A DNA stretch of 39,506 nt from Candidatus Neomarinimicrobiota bacterium (GTDB lineage: Bacteria > Fidelibacterota > UBA8477 > JABMPR01): positions 1 through 39,506 of the forward strand of contig JADHUM010000039.1 of the NCBI GenBank assembly GCA_016784545.1. Direction: 5' to 3'. This document shows positions 1 to 8,600 of this stretch, in pieces; the first letter of the stretch is position 1, and every line of letters begins with the position of its first letter. The notes under the pieces are model-generated. The model did not search any database, had not been told where the DNA came from, and saw nothing but the letters and a program-made list of their open reading frames with translations. Position numbers and translations under genes: made by a program.

Positions 1-109
1 ACCCGTTCGCCAGTTTAATAAAATTCCGAAGAATTCGTTCTCCTTAGACTTGCATGTGTTAAGCACGCCGCCAGCGTTCGTCCTGAGCCAGGATCAAACT
101 CTCCATTGT
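1..109 (-). rRNA. rrs: 16S ribosomal RNA, 5' end only (partial)
   Basis: The reverse complement carries the near-universal 5' end of bacterial 16S rRNA. The 27F primer site (AGAGTTTGATCCTGGCTCAG) lies at about 102-83, followed by GACGAACGCTGGCGGCGTGC and the 'AACACATGCAAGTC' block. The gene runs off the left edge, so only about the first 109 nt are present. By E. coli numbering (A8 at 102) the mature 5' end should be near 109. The variable stretch after 'CAAGTC' (TAAGGAGAACGAATTC) could help placement, but I cannot assign a phylum from it without a database. Upstream lies a ~155-nt leader and a candidate promoter. The gene points the same way as almost all protein genes here. Confidence 0.97.
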
Positions 110-269
110 AGTTTGTTTATGACTCTATTTCATTTTACTTTTTTTTAACTCATTGTAATTGTCGGTATCGTCAAATGAGATACCTCATATTGACCTAGAC
201 CGTGCATACCCAATTTTCAAATATCAAGGAGAATAATCTGCGTTCTCCGCTCTCATATCAGAAAGCTCG

Positions 270-301
270 CAAATATACTTGGGTACCTATGTCTCAGCAA
301 T
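270..301 (-). promoter_or_regulatory. Candidate Bacteroidetes-type promoter of the rRNA operon
   Basis: On the minus strand there is ATTG, a 20-nt spacer, then TATATTTG (-7 element at 277-270, -33 element at 301-298). This matches the Bacteroidetes sigma-ABfr consensus (TTTG, about 19-21 nt, TAnnTTTG) at all fixed -7 positions and three of four -33 positions. Transcription would start near 263, giving a ~155-nt leader before 16S. The leader has a small hairpin at 228-248 (GGAGAA/TTCTCC) that could help processing. The same pattern recurs before the gene starting at 22465. The position is inferred and no start site has been measured. Confidence 0.5.
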
Positions 302-763
302 ACTAAAATTCAACTTTTCTTAAAAAAATTGAGGCTTTTTTACTGCCTGATACCCGTCTCCTGTCATAAAGCGGCGCGATAATAATCTGGTTACCACCTC
401 TTCACAACAATTATTTGTAATTTACCTCAAAAATATCACTAATACTTTTCCCTCCACATCTAACGACCCCTGAATACACACCTTCCCGTGTAACATAACA
501 TGCTGTATTTATTAGATATAAATCGATCATTTCCAGGTTTTCATCGTGAATAACCCTATTCCCAAAAACGTCATATAGTCATTCCGCCCCAGTTTGCGTC
601 TAATTTTCAATGTGAATTGACCCCAGGGGGTGGCGAGGAAATGTGAAAAAATATTCACCTCCATAATAAATTGGATTCAGTTTCTCGACCCGACCCCACC
701 CCTGCTCACTACTCCACTACCAGGTGAACCCAAATAGAGGTGGAAGCATGAGTTCTGAAACCA
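302..763. other. Intergenic region without a recognisable gene
   Basis: This is about 460 nt between the rRNA promoter and the terminator of the S8 protease gene. No open frame here resembles a protein and I see no tRNA cloverleaf. There is a weak AGGC/GCCT stem at 332-350 followed on the minus strand by a T-rich run. It could be a backup terminator shielding the rRNA promoter, but the stem is only four pairs. A short CCCC/GGGG palindrome lies near 619-632. Confidence 0.5.
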
Positions 764-793
764 AAAAGGGAGCCTGAATTCAGGCTCCCTTTT
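764..793 (-). terminator. Rho-independent terminator after the S8 protease gene
   Basis: A perfect 30-nt inverted repeat is centred on GAATTC, with arms AAAAGGGAGCCTGAA and its complement. It lies 40 nt past the stop codon at 833. On the minus strand the stem is followed by TTTTTGG. The palindrome could also act on the plus strand, but no plus-strand gene precedes it. Confidence 0.85.
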
Positions 794-832
794 AATGTTG
801 GTTGTGTCCTTCTTCCAAGGCAATAGGTGGAA

Positions 833-3800
833 CTACTTCAGAAGGGTCATCTTTCGAACGAGATTGCCATTCTGAGTGCTTAGACGATAGAAATAGACTC
901 CAGCATCAGCAGGCCTTCCCTGGCGCTCTCCATCCCATACAACGCGATAACTGCCTGTGGTCATCGGAGCAGAAACCAATTCCGTCACGACTCTCCCCCG
1001 GATATCCAGGATCTCCAGGGTAACCTGTGTAGCTTCACCAATATCGAAGGCAATTGATGTGTTGGGATTAAATGGGTTGGGATAATTTTCATATAACTTA
1101 TGACTTGTTGGGAAGATACGCTGCTCGTCAACACCAACTACTGTGAGCTGCACACCCGTCCGGTGCAAATTCCCGCGATGGGTTGGCCAATAGCTTGCAG
1201 TTTCCCCATTACTGGATATATCCATAACCAGTAGGTTATCATCTGCACCAACTATGATTTCCAGATCGCTATCACCATCCAGATCGGCTACCGTTGGACT
1301 ACCCTGTATATTACCAGTATTCTCAACTGGGAACCCACCAATATTTGATCCATCCAGATTTAACCCATACAGAAAACGATCGTTTGAGCCGATAAATACT
1401 TCAGCGATACCATCGTCGTTGATATCTGCAAGTGCAGGCGAACTATAAATTGCTCCTCCTGTACCCACAGGCCAGCCTTCCAGAAAAGTGCCGGTGTGAT
1501 CGACAGCATATACGAGTCGATCCAGGCCACCTACAAAGATTTCAAAATCGCCATCGCCATCCATATCAGCAATGGCGGGATCAGCCTGAATATCCTGGGA
1601 AGAGCTGCTCACATACCACAATTCATTTCCACTGGCATCGTATGCGTGGAGCTTGTTGTCATTGCTCCCAAATATGATCTCTAAAGAACCATCGGGGCTG
1701 CCATCCAGATTGGCCAACAGGGGAGCTGACCGGACATGACCGGAAAGAACTGCTGGGAAACCTGTAGCCTCAGTGCCATCTAAATTAATGGCATGCAAAC
1801 GGTCACCCCAGGTGGCGACTACTATGTTTACGTTTCCGTCAGCATTGATATCACCAATGGCAGCACCCACCGTCATGTTACCATCAAGGGTCATGGGGAA
1901 GTTTGCCAGCATGGTACCATCATGGTGCATGACTGCCAGTTCATCGTTGGTGGAAACGCTGACAATTTCAAGATCTCCATCACCATCAAAGTCATACAAA
2001 CTTGCAGGTGCGAGAATAAAGCCAGGGGCCACATGGATGGATTCGACGGTACCATCATGCTGAACGACATACAGATTGCGATCCAGGCCACCGACGACCA
2101 CTTCCAGATCACCATCATTGTCAATATCTCCAACTGCAGGCGTAGCCTCAGCCAGATAATTAAGCATCACTGGAAATCCAGCGATTTCGTTTCCATCTGC
2201 ACCAACTGCATGGAGGAGGCTGTCATATGCGCAATAAATGATTTCATTGCTTCCAACGCCCATCGAATCCAAAACACCATCAAGATCCACTACAGCATTG
2301 CCACCCTTGATAATACTTGATGCAATTGGGAAATTCGGCTGCCAGATACTCACATCAATGGTAAATTCTAATGTTACTGTGTAGGGATTGTCGGAGCCAT
2401 CATCGGTGGTAACAATAAGTTCCAAAGGCAACAGCCCTGAAGGAGAATCTTCAGCAACGGAAAAACCATAACGATCAATGATATTCACACCGATGTTACC
2501 ATTGTTTATATCTCCATAACTCCCTGTGCTATCAGTAATCATTACATGTTCGGAATTACTACGAAGTACCGCTGTCACACCCAATGCATCAAGCCATCCA
2601 GCACTATTGAACAGATTTATTCGCATCAATGCAGATTCACCAGGTGAAAGCAGGCCATCTCCATTATCATTGGTCAACTGCAGGCTATATGAGTTATAGG
2701 ACAATTGGGGGTAGCTAAGACGGGCAATAGAATTAAAGATATTGACCCGACCCGTTCCCAATTGGCCAGCAAAATTTGGATTTATATGATCAATGGAGTC
2801 TGTGCTTGAGAGAATATTTTCAACCAGCCAATCATTTGAGGCTTCGGGGTGAGTCGCCTTTAATAACCCAAAACAAGAAGCAACCAGGGGTGATGCCATG
2901 GAAGTACCATCCCAGGACTGGTATGAGCCAGCGGTTGTATATACAGTACTTCGAATGTTTTCACCGGGAGCACTGATGTTAATACCTGAAAAATAACCAA
3001 ATTGTCCTGGAGTGCCTGCCTCTACACCATAGTTGGCCCAGCCAAAATTATCTGAACTGCCCAATGCAGTTACTGAAACCACCTTGTCATAACCAGAAGG
3101 GTAATGAGGGGTATCAGATGGTGTTCCATTATCATTACCATTTCCAGCCGCTGCAACAGTGACCGCACCATAGGTATCATATACCAAGTTGGCGACAGCC
3201 TGATCAGAGCTGCTATATCCTGATCCTCCCCAGGATAAATTTATGATATCGGCACCGGCTTTGGCCGCATAGAGTATTCCAGTTGATCCACCTGAAATAC
3301 CTCCTGTGCTTTCGTCATAAAGAACTTTGACACACATGAGAGCACCATTGTAAACCGTACTGGCAATACCCATTCCATTATCCGTATTTGCTGCGAGGAT
3401 TCCCCCCACATGAGTACCATGCATTTTATTGCCTGAATCAGCTGGTCCGGTAAATGTGCCCATGGGATCATTATCGGGATCATTACCACTTGTTGTACCT
3501 GCGACATCCCAGCCAAATAAATCATCTATATAGCTTGTTGAGTTGTTATCCCAGTCATCAGCATCGAGACCATCCATAAAGGGAGAGGTAGCATGTAGAG
3601 CATCCTGAAGATTGGTGGTACCATTGCCATCATAGTCTGTGACATAGGCACCAACTTCTTCTGGAGTAACCACACCATCTGAATTGGAATCTACGGCACT
3701 AAAAATATCTGCAGGAACTTCAGCCTGATTGATCCAGATTCGATCCTTTAAGTCTGGATGGGTATACTGCACGCCAGTATCAACACTGGCCAATACAATC

Positions 3801-4297
3801 GACCGATCCCCTGGCAGATCACCACCGGCTATGTCAAACAAATCCCAGGCCTCTGGTGCTTGAATTTTTGGGAGATACCACTGGTTGCCATAATGTGAAT
3901 CATTGGGAGTGTAGAGGGGACGATAAATCACTTCTTTTTCAGCAAACAGGATACTGGGGTCAGTCGTGAAGTTTGCAATCGTCTGTTCAAGATCGCTGCG
4001 TCCGGGAACCACGCGTAGTTGATAGATGTTTGAAAGGATGATATCACCATCCATATCATCAGGTGTGGAGCCGGGAAGATACTTCTCCATAACTACAATT
4101 TCTCTCAGGGATAATAGTTTATCCAGGCTTGAAATTCCAGTCACAGGGACACCACTTCTAAGATCTATCTTTTCAACCGTTACATCTGGTTGCAAACAGA
4201 TAAGGAAACGATCGCCATAATAGGCTGATTTTTCAGGGGACGCTGCATAGGCCAACGATGCCATGAGAAGTAAACTAATAAGTATATGTTTTTTCAT
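833..4297 (-). CDS. Secreted S8 (subtilisin-like) serine protease with FG-GAP-like repeats and T9SS C-terminal domain
   Basis: 1154 residues. A signal peptide (MKKHILISLLLMASLAYA) is followed by a propeptide-like region, then a subtilase domain at about 135-530. The catalytic triad is complete: Asp173 in SVDTGV, His293 in MHGTHVGG and Ser466 in DGTSMASP, with oxyanion Asn386 in AAAGN. An insert between Asp and His carries an EF-hand-like loop (DSNSDGVVTPEE, 203-214). After a β-rich linker, residues ~660-1050 hold repeated D-x-D-G-D-x-E-(I/V) motifs typical of FG-GAP/VCBS β-propellers. Residues 1071-1154 are a T9SS sorting domain (NYPNPFNPNT … RKMTLLK). It is likely exported by T9SS and anchored or released at the surface, as an endopeptidase. 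The RBS AAGGAAAAGC precedes ATG. A hairpin at 4324-4361 separates it from the gene upstream, so its expression may be partly independent. Confidence 0.95.
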   Translation of the reverse strand: MKKHILISLLLMASLAYAASPEKSAYYGDRFLICLQPDVTVEKIDLRSGVPVTGISSLDKLLSLREIVVMEKYLPGSTPDDMDGDIILSNIYQLRVVPGRSDLEQTIANFTTDPSILFAEKEVIYRPLYTPNDSHYGNQWYLPKIQAPEAWDLFDIAGGDLPGDRSIVLASVDTGVQYTHPDLKDRIWINQAEVPADIFSAVDSNSDGVVTPEEVGAYVTDYDGNGTTNLQDALHATSPFMDGLDADDWDNNSTSYIDDLFGWDVAGTTSGNDPDNDPMGTFTGPADSGNKMHGTHVGGILAANTDNGMGIASTVYNGALMCVKVLYDESTGGISGGSTGILYAAKAGADIINLSWGGSGYSSSDQAVANLVYDTYGAVTVAAAGNGNDNGTPSDTPHYPSGYDKVVSVTALGSSDNFGWANYGVEAGTPGQFGYFSGINISAPGENIRSTVYTTAGSYQSWDGTSMASPLVASCFGLLKATHPEASNDWLVENILSSTDSIDHINPNFAGQLGTGRVNIFNSIARLSYPQLSYNSYSLQLTNDNGDGLLSPGESALMRINLFNSAGWLDALGVTAVLRSNSEHVMITDSTGSYGDINNGNIGVNIIDRYGFSVAEDSPSGLLPLELIVTTDDGSDNPYTVTLEFTIDVSIWQPNFPIASSIIKGGNAVVDLDGVLDSMGVGSNEIIYCAYDSLLHAVGADGNEIAGFPVMLNYLAEATPAVGDIDNDGDLEVVVGGLDRNLYVVQHDGTVESIHVAPGFILAPASLYDFDGDGDLEIVSVSTNDELAVMHHDGTMLANFPMTLDGNMTVGAAIGDINADGNVNIVVATWGDRLHAINLDGTEATGFPAVLSGHVRSAPLLANLDGSPDGSLEIIFGSNDNKLHAYDASGNELWYVSSSSQDIQADPAIADMDGDGDFEIFVGGLDRLVYAVDHTGTFLEGWPVGTGGAIYSSPALADINDDGIAEVFIGSNDRFLYGLNLDGSNIGGFPVENTGNIQGSPTVADLDGDSDLEIIVGADDNLLVMDISSNGETASYWPTHRGNLHRTGVQLTVVGVDEQRIFPTSHKLYENYPNPFNPNTSIAFDIGEATQVTLEILDIRGRVVTELVSAPMTTGSYRVVWDGERQGRPADAGVYFYRLSTQNGNLVRKMTLLK

Positions 4298-4323
4298 GCT
4301 TTTCCTTATCCCCCATTAAACAA

Positions 4324-4361
4324 AACGAGCTGAATTCCTTTGTTCGGATCTCCAGCTCGTT
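4324..4361 (-). terminator. Hairpin terminator or attenuator between T9SS cargo gene and S8 protease
   Basis: A 9-bp perfect stem (AACGAGCTG / CAGCTCGTT) has a partly paired interior. On the minus strand it is followed by TTTTGTTT. It sits in the 84-nt gap upstream of the protease start, so it either ends the module-B transcript or reduces read-through into the protease. Confidence 0.6.
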
Positions 4362-4381
4362 CAGTTTTCAGCTACCTTAAA

Positions 4382-7234
4382 CTATTTGAGCAAAATCATC
4401 TTTCTTGTGAGATGTACATTGCCTGTATTCAAAGTATAAATATAAATACCTGAGCTCATATGAGATCCGTCAATATTGAGTCTATATGAACCGGCGCTCT
4501 GGTGTTCTTGTACCAGAACATCCACTTCCTTACCACTAAGATCATATACCTTTATCTCAACATTCCCTGATTCAGGAAGTGTATAGGCAATCTCGGTAGA
4601 GGGATTGAAAGGATTGGGATAGTTCTGCTCCAGGCTGTAGGCAGTGGGTAGAACTCCGCTATTGAAATCCTCAATTCCTACCAGGACAAAGGCTGTATCC
4701 ACATCGATCCTGAACATCAAATTATATTCAAGACCCAATGTTGACATATTGTCCCAGGTGATGCTGCCATCACCTTCAGTAAGACCGTAGTAAGAGTTGC
4801 CACTGTATCCACCATCAGTATCAGCACCAACTGAAGCAGCTCCAGGCAATTCTTTAAGACCGAAATAGACGGAACCACCGGTAATCCAGAGTGAATCACT
4901 GGTCAAATCCATGACATTCCAACCTGGTACAGGGAAACTCCAGCCATAACGACCCATCTCAGCGAGAGGTGTTCCATTGGGACCATTGTCATCCCAAACC
5001 AGAGCAATAAATGGACTGGCTTCTGTATCATGGATATTCACCTTCACGCGTTTGATCAGGGTTGGATATCCTGCAGGTGTGAATTTCACAGCCTGGTAGT
5101 TTCCAGCACCAATATTAAATCCAACTTCGGCAGTATCATCATCATAGGCAATTTCAATTACTGTCTGAGATTCAGGCATGGCTGTCACTTCATCAGACAG
5201 GGGTCCTTCCATGCCATCAGAAATTGCAGAAACAGCATAATAGTAGCTCACGCCGTTGACTGCAGTTTCATCAGTATAGAATGCCACATTGAGGGGGGCA
5301 GCATTTATAGGTGAGCCATAAGCTCCACCAGCTGTCCGACGATATACATTGTATGTGAATCCACCTTCTGAGGTTGTTACACCACTTGCATAGAGGGCAT
5401 AATTTCCGTCCATCCCAGTCCCAGTGAGAGATAGCATGGTACCTTCTGGATGCCATCCATAAGCTTCACCAGCATATTCACTATCTGAATCAAGGGCTAC
5501 ATAAGGAGCTGTCGTATCTGTATAAGCCCATCCAACATAAAATCCACCGGATACACTGACATTTGCTGCGCTGAGGTCATAGTCCAACAGAACATCCATG
5601 GCAGAGGCCGTTACCGGCTCACTCTCATAGATAATTTGTGATGCACCATTCCAGACGGTCACAATAATTGGCAAAATGGATCCTGGATTTGCAGTATTTC
5701 CACTGCTCAAAATGTATGAAAAGGTATGGAGAGTTGTGGTCTGGGCAGCGTTGTAATGTGCAGCCCATGCAGAACCAACAACTTGACCACCAACCCAGGG
5801 TACAGAACCCGTGATAAAAGATTCCATGCTCTCATCACCCCAGGCAAAAGTAACTTCCTGTGATTCATTTAGATCAGCCCAGGTCACTGCTACTTGTGAA
5901 TCTCCAGCTTCGGCGGCTAAACCCGCGGGCACAGGCAGAGATCCAACAAAGGCGAGGTGCCATAAATCGCCAGCAATTGGCACATTGGAGGCTGCGACCC
6001 AACCTTCGCTGGTTTCACCATCATTGGTGAGCACACCAGCAATATCAATGTTGTCAATAATCCAACCAAACAGGGTAGGGTCATCAGAGGTGTTATAGCC
6101 AGGATCCGAAGAAAAGGCAAAACGAATCATGACTTCAAGGTTTTGGTAACTTGCTGGAATCGTAATACCAACGGATTCAAAACCACCAGAAGAACCACCC
6201 CAGCCAGGAACACCGGGACCTTCACCAAATTCAGAACCAAAACTATACAGTGATTGTGAATTGTAGGCAGGTGAAGCATCAGTCAAGACTTCCCAGGTGC
6301 TTCCACCATCTGATGAAATTCTTACATTCATACCATCCCAGCCATCATAGGGGGATGTTGCACCAGCTGGATCCTCAACATTTCTATTCTGGCGAAAAGT
6401 AATGGCATTGACTTGATCAGCAGGTAAGGTCACTGGAGGTGAATCTAAAACTTGATACCAATGGTCATCATATCCACCAGAATTGCCAATATCTGGGTCA
6501 TTCATAGCCCAGGATTGACCGGAATATGCACCCACGGTCGTCTGATGCCAATGAGCAGGTTCCGCAGTACCATCAACAGAGACCCAACCCGTTAGATCTC
6601 CATCCTCAAAGTCGGCAAAGAAAACAGACGCACCATCAACATCGACGCTTACGTCATCCAGAAAAATTCCCTCACCACTGGCAGCATCTGCATCTGTCTG
6701 CATGTACCAGCGGATCTGGATATCACCACCTGCATAATCATTCAGGAGTCCATCAACAGTATAACTCTGTACAAAACTACTCCAGTCGCCAGGAGCATCC
6801 GTATAGACATAATTGCTGCCATCAGGGTCACCATAAGGATTGGAAATAGCATACCAGCTTGAGCCACCATTGGGACTGACCTCACAACCCCAATAATCAA
6901 CATCTGGGAATTCATTGGGATCAGTAAAGTTTCCACGGATAAAAAAGTCAAAAAATACAGTACTACCTGCAGGCAATGTGATGACTGGAGAATACATATA
7001 ATTCAACATATTGGAAATAAGGGTCAGCTCTTCATTTTGACAGGCCAGGGCATAATCACCATTTCTGAGATCTCTCAGCATACCTGCTTCACGCTCTTGA
7101 TTCTCACTATATGCATCCTGATGGGTACCCTTAATCATTAACTGCTTATTCGTATGATTGAGTCCTTCAATGGAACCAGCAAAGGCTGACCAGGCTACTA
7201 GTGTGATCATTAAAACTTTTAATAGCGATTTCAT
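4382..7234 (-). CDS. Secreted T9SS cargo protein with jelly-roll-like (MAM/'choice-of-anchor J'-type) and FN3-like domains
   Basis: 950 residues from the ATG at 7234 (RBS AAGGAAAAAAG). A start at 7270 would add 12 residues in front of the signal peptide MKSLLKVLMITLVAWSAFA and has no RBS. Two β-sandwich segments (about 60-200 and 205-405) carry hallmarks of MAM/immune-inhibitor-A-like domains: FADFEDGDLTGW, 'SSDGGSTWEVL' and 'FGWIIDNIDIAG'. FN3-like stretches follow ('YNVYRR … VNGVSYYYAVSAI'). The last 80 residues (871-950) are a T9SS domain (NYPNPFNPST … RKMILLK). No catalytic motif is visible, so it is probably an adhesive or binding surface protein. It follows the PorV-like gene by 54 nt and belongs to module B. 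Confidence 0.88.
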   Translation of the reverse strand: MKSLLKVLMITLVAWSAFAGSIEGLNHTNKQLMIKGTHQDAYSENQEREAGMLRDLRNGDYALACQNEELTLISNMLNYMYSPVITLPAGSTVFFDFFIRGNFTDPNEFPDVDYWGCEVSPNGGSSWYAISNPYGDPDGSNYVYTDAPGDWSSFVQSYTVDGLLNDYAGGDIQIRWYMQTDADAASGEGIFLDDVSVDVDGASVFFADFEDGDLTGWVSVDGTAEPAHWHQTTVGAYSGQSWAMNDPDIGNSGGYDDHWYQVLDSPPVTLPADQVNAITFRQNRNVEDPAGATSPYDGWDGMNVRISSDGGSTWEVLTDASPAYNSQSLYSFGSEFGEGPGVPGWGGSSGGFESVGITIPASYQNLEVMIRFAFSSDPGYNTSDDPTLFGWIIDNIDIAGVLTNDGETSEGWVAASNVPIAGDLWHLAFVGSLPVPAGLAAEAGDSQVAVTWADLNESQEVTFAWGDESMESFITGSVPWVGGQVVGSAWAAHYNAAQTTTLHTFSYILSSGNTANPGSILPIIVTVWNGASQIIYESEPVTASAMDVLLDYDLSAANVSVSGGFYVGWAYTDTTAPYVALDSDSEYAGEAYGWHPEGTMLSLTGTGMDGNYALYASGVTTSEGGFTYNVYRRTAGGAYGSPINAAPLNVAFYTDETAVNGVSYYYAVSAISDGMEGPLSDEVTAMPESQTVIEIAYDDDTAEVGFNIGAGNYQAVKFTPAGYPTLIKRVKVNIHDTEASPFIALVWDDNGPNGTPLAEMGRYGWSFPVPGWNVMDLTSDSLWITGGSVYFGLKELPGAASVGADTDGGYSGNSYYGLTEGDGSITWDNMSTLGLEYNLMFRIDVDTAFVLVGIEDFNSGVLPTAYSLEQNYPNPFNPSTEIAYTLPESGNVEIKVYDLSGKEVDVLVQEHQSAGSYRLNIDGSHMSSGIYIYTLNTGNVHLTRKMILLK

Positions 7235-7288
7235 CTTTTTTCCTTTTTTTTCTATATCAGTAATTCTCAATAATCCCTGAAATTTCTG

Positions 7289-8593
7289 CTAAAAACCAAA
7301 TCCAACAGATACCTGCTGAACCATGCCTAATATACCATAATTTGAATATGAGTAGTCAAATAACAATTTCGTCCCGTACAGATTATAATTTAAGCCTGCA
7401 CCAATGGAAAAACGTCTCAAGGAGTATTTATCTGAGCCATAATAACTATCCCAACTTGACGAGGTAAATTCAGCAGTTTTCACTGGAAGTCCATCTTCAA
7501 AGTCTTCATCGGCATCACGTACCCCATTGTCATTCCAATCGATATAGGGTTCTCCCAGATCATATTCACCATTGAATACATAATCGAATTCCTCGTATTC
7601 AACAGGCCATTCATATTTCAACTTGTAACCACCCCTGAGAAAGAGCATGTCATCATAACTGTACTCAAAGCCAATGGCACCCCTTAGAATAGCATCAAAA
7701 GGATCGTTGGCATCAACAAGGAGGCTTAAACGGTGAACTGGCGTGGGAAACCAGGGACTTTTGCCACCCAGGACGTCCATACGCAGTCCCGCCCTGAAAA
7801 CCAGAGGCAGAGGCCATTCCTCAGTCAGGAGTCGCGTGGTAACCACGGGACTACTTTGAAGATCATCATTCACATCAAGTGGTTGATTTAAATCGGGACC
7901 ATCGAATCGACTTCCAACACCAAAGTTTTGAATGGACATACCCAAGATCATCCCATAGATACCGAGATCAAAATTGGAACCCACATCAAAGGCAAAAGTG
8001 CTGGCAGATTCTCGATAAATGGTCTCACGAATCATTTTCGCCGAAACACCTACAGAGAGTCTATCTGTCAAGCGACGCGCAAAGGCCATTCCCAAGGCAA
8101 GACCTGTAGCCTGGAATTGTTCTCCAGTGCCATCAGGGTAATCGAGGGTGGTGACTTCCATATCACCAGAATTCATGTATTGGGCAACAAGACCCAGGGT
8201 ATTGCCGCCTCCAATAGGTATGGTGAAACCCAAGTAACTATTGGTGATGCCAGCGTAGAGCTCGTTATTGCTCATATAGAGTTCAGGACCCATGGTGGTA
8301 GTAATTCCAGCAGGATTCCAGGCCATAGCCTGTGGTCCGTGGGCCAGTGCAGTGTAGGCACCTCCCAGAGCAGCCCCAGCAGCGCCATATTCCAATTTTA
8401 GGAATTGGCCAATTGAAGTCGCTACCTTGGAGAAATCATCACCTGGATAGACTGTATTCAACGAGTCTTGTCTGGAGTCCTGGGCTTGTACCAGGTTGGG
8501 GATCAGCAACATGAAAATGAGTAACAGCATGATTGAGTTTTTCATTTTTGTAGTCCTGGCAGGAGCGTATAAAACAGTTGAATTCATCATCAT
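7289..8593 (-). CDS. PorV/PorQ-family outer-membrane β-barrel protein (module B)
   Basis: 434 residues from the first ATG. A strong AAGGAGG overlaps the stop of the upstream gene and is followed by ATGATGATG; the third ATG (8587) has the best spacing. The signal peptide core begins at Met17 (MKNSIMLLLIFMLLIPNLVQA), so a start at 8545 is also possible. The 'YGAAGAALGGAYTALAHGPQ … AWNPAGI' block near residues 69-97 is typical of the FadL-like PorV/PorQ family, and the protein ends in an aromatic β-signal (VSVGFGF). In T9SS, PorV shuttles cargo to the sortase, and PorQ belongs to the attachment complex. Unusually, one loop carries an EF-hand-like motif (DWNDNGVRDADE, 352-363). It starts 7 nt after the upstream large secreted protein. 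Confidence 0.87.
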   Translation of the reverse strand: MMMNSTVLYAPARTTKMKNSIMLLLIFMLLIPNLVQAQDSRQDSLNTVYPGDDFSKVATSIGQFLKLEYGAAGAALGGAYTALAHGPQAMAWNPAGITTTMGPELYMSNNELYAGITNSYLGFTIPIGGGNTLGLVAQYMNSGDMEVTTLDYPDGTGEQFQATGLALGMAFARRLTDRLSVGVSAKMIRETIYRESASTFAFDVGSNFDLGIYGMILGMSIQNFGVGSRFDGPDLNQPLDVNDDLQSSPVVTTRLLTEEWPLPLVFRAGLRMDVLGGKSPWFPTPVHRLSLLVDANDPFDAILRGAIGFEYSYDDMLFLRGGYKLKYEWPVEYEEFDYVFNGEYDLGEPYIDWNDNGVRDADEDFEDGLPVKTAEFTSSSWDSYYGSDKYSLRRFSIGAGLNYNLYGTKLLFDYSYSNYGILGMVQQVSVGFGF

Positions 8594-8600
8594 ACCCTCC

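Noticed and set aside
1773-2320. Plus-strand frames of 96 and 175 codons inside the S8 protease gene
   Set aside because: They are shadows of the repetitive FG-GAP-like coding region, which has full domain support on the minus strand.
7928-8401. Plus-strand 157-codon frame opposite the module-B PorV gene
   Set aside because: Composition and position are those of an antisense shadow; no RBS or domain.
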